Source: Archegozetes longisetosus (taxonomy: Eukaryota > Arthropoda > Arachnida > Sarcoptiformes > Trhypochthoniidae). From it: 64,000 bases of DNA. The notes below the pieces were generated by a model. That model did no database searches, had not been told where the DNA came from, and saw nothing but the letters and a program-made list of their open reading frames with translations. The stretch lies in assembly GCA_018873245.2 (NCBI GenBank), contig JAEMBT020000006.1, forward strand, positions 5,353,855 to 5,417,854, written 5' to 3'. Each line of letters begins with the position of its first letter. Position 1 is the stretch's first letter. The translations under genes were made by a program, and so were the position numbers. Below, piece by piece: positions 36,967 through 51,300 of this stretch.

Positions 36967-36973
36967 ATTATAC

Positions 36974-37869
36974 TTGCTTCTAGTTTCACTAGACTAAATG
37001 CTACCACTTTTGAAGTCGAATAAACAAAAAGTATTAGTTTTAATATTTGATGATCTTATGCAAAACTTTGGAATTTATTCAGTTTTTTGGCAATTATTTG
37101 AATGATAGTTAGTTATCAATTTGGATTCATTTCATATTTGCCAATTATTGCATTGGTTTTTAATAATTGTTTTATAAGCTCTTAAAAACAACTTAGTAAA
37201 ACATTTACACAAACTTCTGTTTAAAATTATTCAATTTTTACTTATTTGTGTCTGGAACAACATTTTCTTAAATTTAGTCAACCCTTGTCTTATTGAAAGG
37301 ATAATAGCAAATATTTGATTCAACTCAATCTCACATTGTTTCAATTGGAGACGCATTTGATGGCAGAGAGAGTCTTTTACTAAATCTGGTGAGAATTATC
37401 TTATTTTTACATTTTTCTAAACATTTTCCAATAATTATTTAATTGTAGCTTTGATTCAAATTTCATTTGATTTTGGGCTACGTTTAACGCATTTTCACAT
37501 TTTATGGGATTTAATTTGAATTTTACGACCACTTTATACCAAAATTTTTGTTAATCCAATAATTAAGTTATAATTTAGCCATCAATTAAATAATCAGTTT
37601 TATTGATTATTTGAATGAAAGTTAGCAATCAGTTTACAAAAACATAAAATAACATATGATTATTAATAGCATAGGGACGTAAAAGTTTTCAAAACTTTTT
37701 ACCTAATATTCAATTGAAGTACAGTTTGAGCGCAAAAACTTAAACTCTTCTATCATTTCTCAAAATTGATTAATAGAGACAAAACTTAATCAATTGTTGG
37801 CCTTTTGGACAAACAATTTGTTAATAACTATAAAAACAAAATAAAATGTCATCACAAGAAAGACAAAAG
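36974..37869. other. Intergenic stretch, nothing beyond the diverged repeat copy
   Basis: Contains the right-hand copy of the 260-bp diverged repeat (36990-37255). No coding frame was recognised. Confidence 0.5.
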
Positions 37870-37872
37870 TAA

Positions 37873-38294
37873 AGATTAACCTTTAGAGATTTGAGAACAA
37901 TCGATCGAATAGTTGTTCGGTTCAAGAATTCCATTTCGATGTGAGAGATGTCGAAAATATCGTTGATATTCCGTGTGCTGTGAAAGAGAAGATCAAAACC
38001 GAACAATTTGTACTTTGTATGCCTAACAGAGTGCTATTATGTGATCATAGTTTCAATGGTTTAAGACCTGGCGATTTGGTTCTAATACTATTGAACCAAA
38101 ACCAACCGCTGGATCAACAAGTCAAGTCTAGTGTCAATATCGCTCCACATCCGGACACAGTCACCAAGTCAGGAATGTATGAATACTATTGTTCGTGTGG
38201 CATCGATTCAGCTGTCATATCGGTCGCTGTATTGATTGATAACTCATTGGCTGCCACTAAAGACAGCGATGGCTTACGTCTAAATGAAATCTGA
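37873..38294 (+). CDS. Unrecognised open exon-like frame
   Basis: After a CCTTTAG acceptor-like site a single frame is open for about 140 codons to a TGA at 38292-38294. It reads FHFDVRDVENIVDIPCAVKE, FVLCMPNRVLLCDHSFNGLR then PGDLVLILL, and SGMYEYYCSCGIDSAVISVA. Composition is balanced and codon use looks coding; Cys residues are frequent. I do not recognise the family (a weak resemblance to neuralized-type repeats was considered and is not convincing). There is no convincing ATG, so it would be an internal or last exon, or another displaced gene fragment like its neighbours. A large hairpin starts 130 bases downstream. Confidence 0.4.
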
Positions 38295-38427
38295 TTCTAT
38301 GACGACGGAAACAATTCGATGCTTTGTATTTTAGATAACAGACATGGAATGTTATTCTTTGGTTTGACTCAATGAGCAAAATTCAAAGTTTGTCGGAAAA
38401 CATAGATTTGATGCAAATTGTGAATCG

Positions 38428-38933
38428 ATATTCAAATCAACTAGTTAATATTTTATGTTATCAAACTTTATAAATAATAAACCTTTTGAGGAATAATTTG
38501 AAAATGAATCGAAACAGTAATGTCTAATATAATAATTTTGAGCTCATTTTTAAAAATTTATTCTGAATAATTTAATCACCTCCATAACAAGATTTTCGGT
38601 TTGGGAGGCAATAATTAGAAAATTTTCGACAAATTAATTAATTTTCTAGATTAGTTTAAATTAATACATTTCTTGTCAAATTCTACAAAAAGAATTGTTT
38701 TAATTGTAGTTTGGAAAAAATAATTAATTTGCCGAAAATTTTCTAATTATTGCCTCCCAAACCGAAAACCTGGTTATGGAGGTGATTAAATTATTCAGAA
38801 TAAATTTTTAAAAATTAGCTCAAAATCATTATATTAGACATTACTGTTTCGATTCATTTTCAAATTATTACTCAAAAGGTTTATTATTTATAAAGTTTGA
38901 TAAAATAAAATATTAACTAGTTGATTTGAATAT
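38428..38933. repeat. Long hairpin inverted repeat, 213-bp arms
   Basis: Arms 38428-38640 and 38721-38933 are near-perfect reverse complements: the left starts ATATTCAAATCAACTAGTTA, the right ends TAACTAGTTGATTTGAATAT. Inside, TTTGGGAGGCAATAATTAGA pairs with TCTAATTATTGCCTCCCAAA. The spacer is about 80 bases. Only about ten mismatches were counted, so the structure is young. No open frame. Candidate foldback transposon or hairpin-RNA locus. Confidence 0.9.
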
Positions 38934-39094
38934 TGGCCCAAAAAAATAAGTTTGATTTCTATGTCTAATCTTAAGCCAATTGCATTTGAGTTTCGTATTA
39001 TTTTCGCATATTATTTGGTAAGAATGTGGGGCTTATATTATAAATTTATAATGACGTACTTACAGGTAGGAAAGGTAAACGGTTTACCATACCA

Positions 39095-39779
39095 GGAAGT
39101 TCGGGACTATAATAACCGATTTCAAAAATATATGGCATAAACAACACGTCATATGATGTCCGCTGACCGCTAGACACTTATAAGTTATGACCACTTAAAA
39201 GTGATTTCATGGCTTATTTCTATTGATTCCTAGTATTTCGCCTATTATGTATGTACTTAATTCAGTCAAATTACTTGGATTGCAATAATATTGTTAATAG
39301 AACTTCAAGTCATTTTGAACAAAAAAAGGATGATCTGAAATTTCATATTTAAAAGTTCTATATAACAATAGTTCTAATTTTTCGTACCTATCATATCTTT
39401 TAAATTCAATGGATTTCTAAAGAAATTTTTAGAGATATGATAAATACGAAAATCTAGAACTATTGATATATAGAAACTTACTTTTAAATATAAAACTTCA
39501 GATTATCCTTTTTTTGTTCAAAATGACTTGAAGTTTCTCTTTATTAACAATATTATTGCAATCCATTAAGTAATTTGACTGAATTAGAGTACATACATAA
39601 TAGGCGAAATACATAGGAATCAATAGAAATAAGCCATAGGAAATCACTTTTTAAGTGGTCATTACTTATAAGTGTCTAGCGGTCAGCCTTTTTTATATAA
39701 CTTTTCGGACATCATATGACGTGTTGTTTATGCCATAAAAATATTTTTGAAATCGGTTATTACATAGTCCCAAACTTCC
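39095..39779. repeat. Very long hairpin inverted repeat with a 21-base loop
   Basis: The left arm runs from GGAAGTTCGGGACTA at 39095 to about 39404, the right arm from about 39426 to TAGTCCCAAACTTCC at 39779. Both contain ACAACACGTCATATGATGTC in opposite orientation, and the right arm has a 24-bp insertion relative to the left. The loop at 39405-39425 is small enough for the structure to extrude or be transcribed as a perfect double strand. The right end abuts the phosphatase pseudogene at about 39797. Confidence 0.9.
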
Positions 39780-39796
39780 CTCGTGAGATCCGCTCC

Positions 39797-40450
39797 TCAT
39801 TGGTAAAGCATAGTAAAACCAAATAAAATGATTGCAAAGACACTTCGTTCTGAACCATCCAAACCCTTTCTTTACGCTTTTCATAAACAATACCAAAAAT
39901 ATCGACCGAATCGTATTTATGTATTGTTTGCAAAATTCGATCTAAAGATATAAAAGTTGCCGAACGCCCGACTCCGGCTGAACAATGGACTATAATTGGT
40001 TTATTACTATCTGGAGAACATCGCTCTCTAAAGGCTCGCACAAACTTAACCAAAGTTTTGGGCGCTTCGGGAACTCCAAATCAGGCCACGTCGTGAAGTG
40101 AAAATGACGAACGATTCGCGACTGATCACCCTATAAATAAAAAATCAGTTAATATTGAAATAAATTATTAAAAACTTATTAAAAGTTAGGAAAGTTTGGA
40201 ATACTTACTCGCACTACTTTAAACCCAGATATAGTCCAATCGGGATATTGTGATTCATTCAAAATAGTGACCTGGATATCGCCATAAAATACTGGTTGTG
40301 TGTTATAAAGCCAGTAATGATCACATTTTTCTCTTCCCTTCTCAATACAACTCGTGAGGACAACAATAGCTCTCGAGTTCTGTTTCCAGTCAAAAAAGTA
40401 TTGAATACCATAATGCCATTCTTTTCCACATTATGGTAGTTTACGACTTA
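39797..40450 (-). pseudogene. Ptp10D: Ptp10D-like phosphatase pseudogene, catalytic-domain part
   Basis: Minus strand: the exon from about 40390 to 40212 reads [20 protein letters not shown] then KCDHYW and [11 protein letters not shown], ending at a GTAAGT donor; after a 78-base intron (acceptor TTTATAG) the next exon reads [29 protein letters not shown] and ends at WMVQNE. A one-base deletion near 40080 breaks the frame after TTWPD, and the final donor is GTGTCT instead of GTGAGT. This is the missing downstream half of the pseudogene at 45052-48331; the two halves join within the motif around the WMVW of the catalytic domain. Confidence 0.88.
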
Positions 40451-41070
40451 TAGTGGATGTTTTTTGACCTTCTACTAAAAAAATTTTATTGTTAATTCTA
40501 TGAAACTATTTAGTCCATTTTATAATCATAAGCGACTGCCTGTTATTAATATTACAAAACCATAAGTTGCTATCAAAATGAATAGAATAGTACTATAGTC
40601 ATCGCTATTAATTATTATAGTGAATATTAATTATAACCAGTCGATAACATACTTGTAGTGAATAACTTGAAATTTTTAAGCCTGTACTCATTTCAGTTAA
40701 TTTGATAATATTTATTCGAGTACCTAGTTAAAGATCAGGTGAACAAACACTGCTTATTACCAGCATTCTGCTAAATCACTTTGATCAAATAAAATTCGTT
40801 ATTTGTAAAGCAGTTAGGAACTTTAAGCAAATTGAAAATAATATTCAACGTTTATATACAATAAATTGATTTCGCAATAATTGTTCAAAAATTTTAAAAT
40901 TACAATAAAATTCAAATTCAATTCGAGTTAACTTCTATTGCTATGCAATGTACCAAATTATGACGTAGTTTACGAAATTATTTCAAAAGATGTGAAAAGA
41001 GTTGAATTATTTAGTCGGATATGAAAAATAGATTATTGACTACACAGAAGAACAGTCAATGATCACTATT
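40451..41070. other. Junction stretch between phosphatase and sidekick fragments
   Basis: AT-rich sequence with no recognised coding frame. It must contain the left breakpoint of the insertion that splits the phosphatase pseudogene. Confidence 0.45.
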
Positions 41071-41912
41071 AAGTTCATTTCCTCCTTCAACTGGAGGCAA
41101 CTCATGGGCTATAAAGTATTTTATTGACAGCACACAGAACCTCAGCATCGATTGAATGAAATACAAAAGTCTAATCAACGAAATACAGCGACATATTACG
41201 AACAACCACGAGAAATGATGGAAATAATTCCTGACACTTGCGAATCATTTATATTACTTGATCTCTTAAAATGGACCAACTATAGCATTCAATTATCTGC
41301 CTTAAATCCAGCTGGTGATGGTCCGCGATCTCGAGCTCTTATCATTCAAACTAAAAAAGATATTCCCGTGAAAGTTGAACATGTGAACTTTCACGAGATA
41401 ACTACGTCTCAGGTGAAAGTCTCGTGGTAGCCGCCCATTGAACCAAATGGTATTCTTTTGGGGTATTATGTCACTTATGGGACATTTATCAATGACAATG
41501 ATGTTTAGAGGGCGCGAGACTTTATGAGAGTTCAAGTGAGGGTCTGACTGAAAAGCCGAGCGAAATAAGTAGTTCGGGACCAGAATCTAAGCCAGAACAT
41601 GACGATGCGAGTGCTGCTAATCATTTTGTTAGCCATTACGCGAACGTAAACGACGCCTTAAGAAAAGGTCAGCAGTCGTGGAAAAGACACGCAAAACTAT
41701 ACATAGTGATAACTCATCACACACTCTCAATGCCATCGCGACCCGCACCCCCAGCCTCTCTGCTGCCCAGCTGTCTCGCAGTTATTGCCATAAACGCATC
41801 AGTAGATAGTGAACTCGACAGCCCTTCTGCGAATCTAAATGGCAGAAGAATTATTGTTAATAACATAACTGGAAGTCGTGCACCACTTCCGGGATTTTCA
41901 TCATTTGTATAA
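41070..41912 (+). pseudogene. sdk: Sidekick (sdk) C-terminal fragment
   Basis: Sidekick is a large Ig/FN3 adhesion protein of synapses and tricellular junctions whose tail ends in a conserved PDZ ligand. Here the plus strand reads MGYKVFY, an in-frame TGA, then QHTEPQHRLNEI, NYSIQLSALNPAGDGPRSRA and VKVSW, a TAG where Gln is expected, PPIEPNGILLGYYVTYG: the end of one FN3 domain and the start of the next. From about 41511 a second open stretch gives the cytoplasmic tail: FVSHYANVNDALRKGQQSWK and, at the end, ITGSRAPLPGFSSFV with a natural TAA at 41910-41912. The membrane segment is missing, so FN3 and tail are joined by a deletion. The Harbinger-derived inverted repeat begins right at this stop. 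Confidence 0.85.
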
Positions 41913-42805
41913 GGTTGGAAAGAAAGTCTGTGTATTTTAAACATGTTTAATCAACATTATTATTGTGAAGAATGATTATGTTTACTAATAAATTTCAGTT
42001 GCATTTCCGTACACGTATTATTTGTTTACAATTTTCTTTTGGAATTAATTTTGATATCTATTGATAATCAGTTCTTAAGCTATGTCTTCAGATGAACTCC
42101 ACATAAGGTATTGCGGGTGAATCCGGGCTTATGAGTCTAAAGGGACTCTCGACTCTCCACCCCCAAGTGTGATAGATCATTGGACTCAGTTCGTTGAGCT
42201 GAACATTTAGATACCGCACTTGACCACTTCCGACCCTAACGTGACCACTTCTGACCAACTAGACCTAACCCGCTAGAAAATGGATAAATCTGACTTTACC
42301 AAGTTGTAACCCAAACCAAACCTGATTTGAACTAAGGTATGATAGGTTAGATCGCAAAGCGACCTAACCAATTCTCCCTTAGTTTATATCAAGCTTGTTT
42401 GGATTAATATTCGAGAAAACCATTTTATCCATTACGAGGTACTAAAACAAACAAAGATGGATATCTCGAGAACTACTTGTGATAGTTGGTTAAGTGAGAT
42501 ATCAAAATGCTTAATCTAATATCCTAAGTCCAATGATATATCACTAGGTGGGGTCAGCCATTCCCGTCGGGAGTTGGCCGGAAGTAAAGTATCCAATGCC
42601 TTATATGGAATTCATCTGAAGACATGGATTAAGAACTGATTATCAATAGATATCAAAACTAATTCCAAAAGAAAATTGTAGACAAATAATACGTATACGG
42701 AAATGCAACTGAAATTGATTTGTAAACATAATCATTCTTCACAAAAATAATGTTGATTAAACATGTTCAAAATACGCAAAGACTTTCTTTCCAACCTTAT
42801 TATAG
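41910..42805. repeat. Inverted repeat at the left side of the Harbinger element
   Basis: TAAGGTTGGAAAGAAAGTCT at 41910 recurs inverted at about 42786-42805, and the arms match through TTGATATCTATTGATAATCA and CATGTCTTCAGATGAA to about 42103/42594; pairing resumes at GTGATAGATCATTGGACTCA (42170) against its inverse at 42526-42546. Identity is about 90%. The minus-strand frame 41717-41944 begins inside the left arm and reads through into antisense sidekick sequence; it is not a gene. Confidence 0.8.
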
Positions 42806-43595
42806 TACCCGAAGTATATTCGATTCCCGAAGGAATCAGAAGACTGACAAACTGGCTGAAGAATTTGAGACTATGTGGCAGTTTCCGATGGCTGTAGGAG
42901 CCATCGATGGGACCCACATGCCCTTCAGCGCTCCTGGACATCTCGCTACTGACTTCTACAATTACAAAGGTTGGAACTCAATCATCGCTTTGGTAATATG
43001 TGATGCCAGAGGACGAGCGATGTGGGCAAAAGCAGGAATACCCGGAAGATTATCCGACTCCGGAGCTTTCAGGCATACTGATTTCTTCAGTAAAGCCGCA
43101 AATCGAGCCCTTTTTCCCTCAAGAGTAAAAAATATAAACGGAGTAGACGTACCGTTCCTGATCTTAGGAGACTCTGGTTTTCCGCTCGAGAGTTGGTTAA
43201 TGCGACCGTTCACTCATCACAATTCATTAGAAAATGAACAGATACAATTCAACTATCGACTCTCGAGGGCTCGACGGACTGTCGAGAACCTTTTCGGTCG
43301 CCTGAAAAGTCGTTGGCGTCGTCTCCTTATGGGACTTGATGTGCAATACGAAACTGCACGTAAAGTGGTTTTAGCTGCCATCGCTCTTCACAACAACATC
43401 TGCGAAGAAAGACAAATACAGCCGCAAATAACTCCGTTTGAAATTCAAGACAATGCTCGTCTCGAACGGACTTACCCGCAGCCGACGACAAATCCTCGAG
43501 ATTGTGGGGGAAGTGGAGCAGCAATAAGAAATGCTCTCATGGCTTCCTTTGGCACAGAAACACAGTTACGGAATCGAAAAATAAATATTTTATAA
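42795..43595 (+). pseudogene. Harbinger (HARBI1-like) transposase, 5'-truncated
   Basis: The open frame contains FETMWQFPMAVGAIDGTHMP, NSIIALVICDARGR, LILGDSGFPLESWLMRPF, RRTVENLFGRLKSRWRRLL and ALHNNICEE: all three acidic residues of the DDE nuclease (D of GAIDGTH, D of LGDSGFP, E of RRTVENLF) are present. Just upstream, PKYIRFPKESED lies in another frame (about 42811-42846), so a frameshift separates it from the core. The N-terminal third is replaced by inverted-repeat sequence. Catalysis may be intact but the protein is not complete. Confidence 0.88.
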
Positions 43596-43652
43596 ATAAA
43601 ATTGAATAAATAAAAATGTTTTAAAATTTTTATTTTAAATTTAATTTTAAAA

Positions 43653-44513
43653 TTACAGAATGGTAGGTTTTTTAACCATTATAGTATGGCGTTGAGTCTG
43701 TTGGCGCTGTACTATCAAAGCAACCAGAGCTTCGGTAGCGCTCGCAATGCGCTCGAACTGTTGATAGCAACGATCGTTGCTTTCTTTAACTTCCCGCCGC
43801 TGCTCTACTCTTTCCTCGCGTTGCCATTTGAGGAGCTTCCGAGTTTCTTCTGCAATATTGAGCATTTTTCCTCCATTTTGGTCTCTCTTTTCCTTTTGAG
43901 GGCTGAAATGGAGAAAATGATTATCTAAATTAACGTATTATCGAAACTAAAAATAATAAAATACGATGAAATTTTCATTAAAAACTTACATTTATGAAGA
44001 GGAGTGATAGAGAGCTCCTCATCGGTTTCCATTGACGCCAAAGTTGATGAAGTATTCGATAGTGTGGTCGACGAAGAGGGAGAGAACAGTTGAGTGTCGC
44101 CCATTCCAACTTCAGTAGTTTCAGCTATTTCTTGATTCAGAGCTGGCCTTTGATGCAGTATTTCATGCATCAAATCTCACAACTCCCAATTCGGCCGAGC
44201 GGCTCCGGTTGATCCCGGCTGGCATTCACGATATTTTTGCCGAAGCCATGAGATCTGTAAAATTAAAACGAGTATCAAAATTAACTTATTATTAGGGGAA
44301 GAAGATAGACAAACCTTTTTTTGTACATTATATGCTGAGCGTTGAAAGCCAGCAGTTTCAAGCTTCTGAGCCATTTTTTCATAGATTGGCTTTTTATGGC
44401 TCATTCTTTCGAGTTCAGCGAACGAATCCCGATAAATAGAGATCAATACTTTGACCTCCGCTGATGACTAATTTTGGCTCTTTTGGATTTTCGCGCGGGA
44501 CATGTTTGTTGTC
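43653..44513 (-). pseudogene. Harbinger Myb/SANT-like DNA-binding protein with two Trp-to-stop changes
   Basis: Minus strand from ATG 44513: MSRAKIQKSQN, TAG, SSAEVKVLISIYRDSFAELE and NVQKK, a GTTTGT donor, a short intron, then ISWLRQKYRECQPG and ARPNWEL, TGA, DLMHEIL, a Ser-rich linker and, after a second intron (acceptor near 43866), a coiled-coil tail EETRKLLKWQREERVEQRRE ending at 43653. The Myb/SANT fold positions of the two stops are where Trp or another aromatic residue is expected, so both are probably TGG changed to TAG and TGA. It normally helps the nuclease bind the element ends. Confidence 0.8.
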
Positions 44514-45051
44514 ATTTTATTTGTATGATGAGCGCATGCGTTCTGTCAATTTTTATGTGTAGGGAAGTAATCTTTGTCCACATTATATGATTAGGGGAGC
44601 ACTTGCCTACGTAGGAATGGTCTCATAGGTCTCCTACGTAGGGAAGCAATTTGATCGGTAGGAAAGGCAGCAGAGATATATCTATACTATAGCCTTTGCT
44701 ACCCTACGAAGGGTAGGGAAGGCAAACATCTAATAGTATAGATAGGCCTTAAAATTGTTACATATCTAAACTACTTTGTATGATTACAGTTCATTATTAA
44801 AGGTTTATTTTCATACATTCAAATTTCATTCAGTGACTAAGCGATTTCACTCTTGACTCACATTTCTAAAAGCGATGGAGTATTAACTCCCAAATCTGAG
44901 TTTAGTTTTTAAACAAACGGACTGTAGTTCTCTTACTTCAAGTCCAAAGAATTGTTTTTTACGGCATTACTAGATGTAAGTCTAATGGGAGACTAATGCT
45001 TTTGATCACGTTCTGGATAACCAACTAATACTTAGTTTTCGCCTTAATATC

Positions 45052-48331
<3,280 letters not shown>

Positions 48332-51300
48332 TTTACTATCAACTACTAATAACAACCCGTATCAAACCATGTGCTCATAATCAATACTGAGTGAAAAACT
48401 TTCTTTACTTCACTATCAATACTTCACTCTGCAATTTAATTCATCAAAGTTTCCAATTTTACAACAATTAATATAATGGTAAGTGTTTTGTTGTGCTTTC
48501 AAATATATACGAATGCTTTCGTAAGATTGTTATCATGATTGAAGAATTCATATTGAATTATAATGATATAGTGATTTACATTTGCATTTATGCTTCGAAA
48601 GACATGTGCAAACACTAAAATACAATTAAGTTATATGTTTCTGTTTATAACACGGTATGTTCATTTTTGGACACATTAACGCTTTTACGTTCACTCAAAC
48701 TGCTCTCTTACTAATATTCCTAAGATCCTTAAATTGTTCCTTTCATAGACTAAAAGCTCATTTCCATCAAATAGAATTTTGCGTAAATGTTTGCTTTTTT
48801 GACAAGCCTCACAACTAACTCTAAAAATGCACTAATTCATCTGAGGGTCATTCAATAAACAACAATAATTTCAATATTTTAAACTAGATTTTAATTAATA
48901 TTATCGATTTTATTTGGTTTTGTTTTAATTTCAAGTTTTCACTTGGCTTTATTTTGCTTTTACTTTTTCAAGTTTATGACAGGCTTTAGTTTTATTCATA
49001 TTTTTGTAATTTGTTTTTCAATATTTTCTCGTGCCAGTTAGTATTCATATTTTTAAATTTGGAAATACAGACCTTAAATTAGCGGCCTTGTTTAGAAGCT
49101 GATGAGCATTCATTTCTCGCATAAATCGTATTAAGTTTCTGAATTTTCACTTTTACATGATTTTGATTACAACCTTAATTTATTTTTTACATTTTGATTT
49201 CACTTTGTTTTACTTTTGCTTTCAAAAGTGAAAGCATCATTAGTTTAATCTGTTTATTGCATATTAAATGATTCAAACTATACATCACTTTATACACATT
49301 TCAGAAATAATAAACTAAATTTAAGGTGTTTAGCAATTTCACTTAGATTTGACTAATACTCAATTATCTATACCTTTATAGTGAAAAATGACAGATTACA
49401 CATCTTTTAGAGTCTTTAATGAAAAAAATTAATATTCAAATGAATTCAAGTTCCGTAAATAATAAATGAGAAATTAGTTAAGTAAATTAGAAAACTTCTC
49501 TTTTAAAAACTTTCGGCAAATTTTTAATTCCGGAAACAAATAGAGAATTAGTTCAAAGTTAGAACATGATCAATGATTAGGTTATCAAAAATCGAGCCTA
49601 GAAATGATTGAATTTGGGAAATGAAAGGCAACCAACTTCCACTTGAAAGTTATGTTTAGGAGTGTTTGCAAGGAAAAATTGAATGAGTCAGAAAGCGTAT
49701 GGTTCAGACAAACAGTATTTGTTGTGGAGAAAAGTAAATTAAATGCTACTGCTACTAAAATCTTACGTAGTTCAGTACCAATAGAAGACTGTAACTAAGT
49801 TTACGTATAGTGTAGTCAAGTCTAATTGAAGCACATCTCATCGCTCCCAATAGTATGCAAATCCAATAGCGTTCTCTCACTTCTCAACTTCTAGTTCTGT
49901 CATTCTTCTCTTACTTAAATATTATCTTTGATTCATGTCGTTTCTTATGCTTAGTTTAGGCTAATCTTAAATGCAATTATTATTAGGACTTATCATGAAG
50001 TGATTTAACGAAGAAAGAAGTGATTATTAACAATTTTTAATTGAATGGACTGCCTGTCAATAGGATATAGTCTATTGAGTAGCACTTAGTCAAAGCGTGA
50101 TTCCAGCACTAATTTATCGATGCGAGTCTTCACTTTACAAATTGTTTCATAACAATCAATGAAACAACTCTACAATTATTTTAGAAAACATTCATTACAG
50201 AAACCAAATATTATTGATTTTTAGTGTTTTTGTCGACAAACGACAGATAATTATTACGACACGTTTAACAGTTAGTGTAAAGTTAGTGCCAGTTCTCATT
50301 TGTCAGTCATGTTTTATGTGTAAGAAAAGTCTTACCAAATTTATACCTGAAAGGATTTACTCAAACAATGAATACAAAGTAAGTCAATTAACATATAATC
50401 AGATATCAATAGATAGATTTGCAATCATTCCCTCAAAATGTCGGTTTCGCACATTTAATTACAGGTATGTTTCCACATAGACGATACTCTTTTCTATGCT
50501 ATCATTGTATTAAAATCGATATTCCAGTTTGAAATATTAATTTACACGAATAATAATTTTTTCTGACATTCTTAAAGCTCTTCTAAGAGTAGAAGAGGTT
50601 TTGTTTTTAATGAACTGTCTTCTTTAAGGTTTTATTTAATTTTTCAATCAATTTCAAAAAGATACTCAAAAGTTTTGCAAAGAAATTTCAGTTCAATTGT
50701 TCTCATCCTAAGAATATAAAAGCTGATAATTTTGAAGTATGTTTTATTTTCTTGAGCTCTTATCTATTTTTGAAGCTTTTGTTTTCACGCATCTGATGCT
50801 CTTCACTGATGATGGTATCTTCTTCTAGCTCCAAGTATGCAGTAGTTTTAGTGATCATCTTTAGTCTTATAAGAATTTATAACTTTGTCATTTCAATCTA
50901 TGAGAACATTCATCTCACTTACAATTTTGCACTTATTGTTCAGCTGAGCTGCAGACAAAGCAAATAAAAAGGGATGAGAAATATTGAAGTTTATTAAATA
51001 TAAACTATGTTGAAATTTGTACCCATAAGCAGCAATTTTCGAAAAAGAACTTGGCTAATAATATTTATCAGCAGAATATTATTGACTATTGAGTTGAGTC
51101 ATTGAAAGATTTTTCTTAAAATGACTTATTCAATGAAAATAGCATTTATAAATCAATTTAAAAAGCAATTCAAATCCAATTTCGAATGAATTGAATTGTA
51201 AGGCAAAAGAATCAGAAGTACCAGCATTCTAGGGTCTCCTTTCAATCGATTAGAAAAAAGATCCTCTCCAACTAAAGTATTGATATTCAATATTTTACTA

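Larger units (their letters stand above)
34970..37255 (+). repeat. Diverged 260-bp direct repeat pair (34970-35230 and 36990-37255)
   Basis: Both copies contain TTTTAATATTTGAT, GGATTCATTT, TTTTTAATAATTGTTTTAT and ATTTACACAAA in the same order and spacing, with many substitutions between. They bracket the hairpin at 36195-36430 and the TIR element at 36575-36966, which suggests an old duplication into which younger elements inserted. Confidence 0.65.
41910..44751 (+). mobile_element. PIF/Harbinger element with a rearranged, inverted left part
   Basis: The element has the two convergent genes typical of PIF/Harbinger: a nuclease on the plus strand (to 43595) and a Myb/SANT-like protein on the minus strand (43653-44513). 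The right end is probably at 44751, where GGCCTATCTATACTATTAGA (read inward on the minus strand) starts next to TTA, the superfamily's target trinucleotide. The subterminal region 44560-44740 has short palindromes CCTACGTAGG. A matching left end was not found. Instead 41910-42190 and 42526-42805 form an inverted repeat, so the left part was duplicated in inverted orientation and the proper left end lost. Confidence 0.75.

Noticed and set aside
41717..41944. Minus-strand frame starting like the Harbinger arm
   Set aside because: It begins in the inverted-repeat arm and runs antisense through the sidekick tail; a chance fusion frame.
50214..50480. 88-codon plus-strand frame followed by a donor-like GTATGT
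   Set aside because: No family resemblance and no supporting neighbouring exon; composition is that of random AT-rich sequence.
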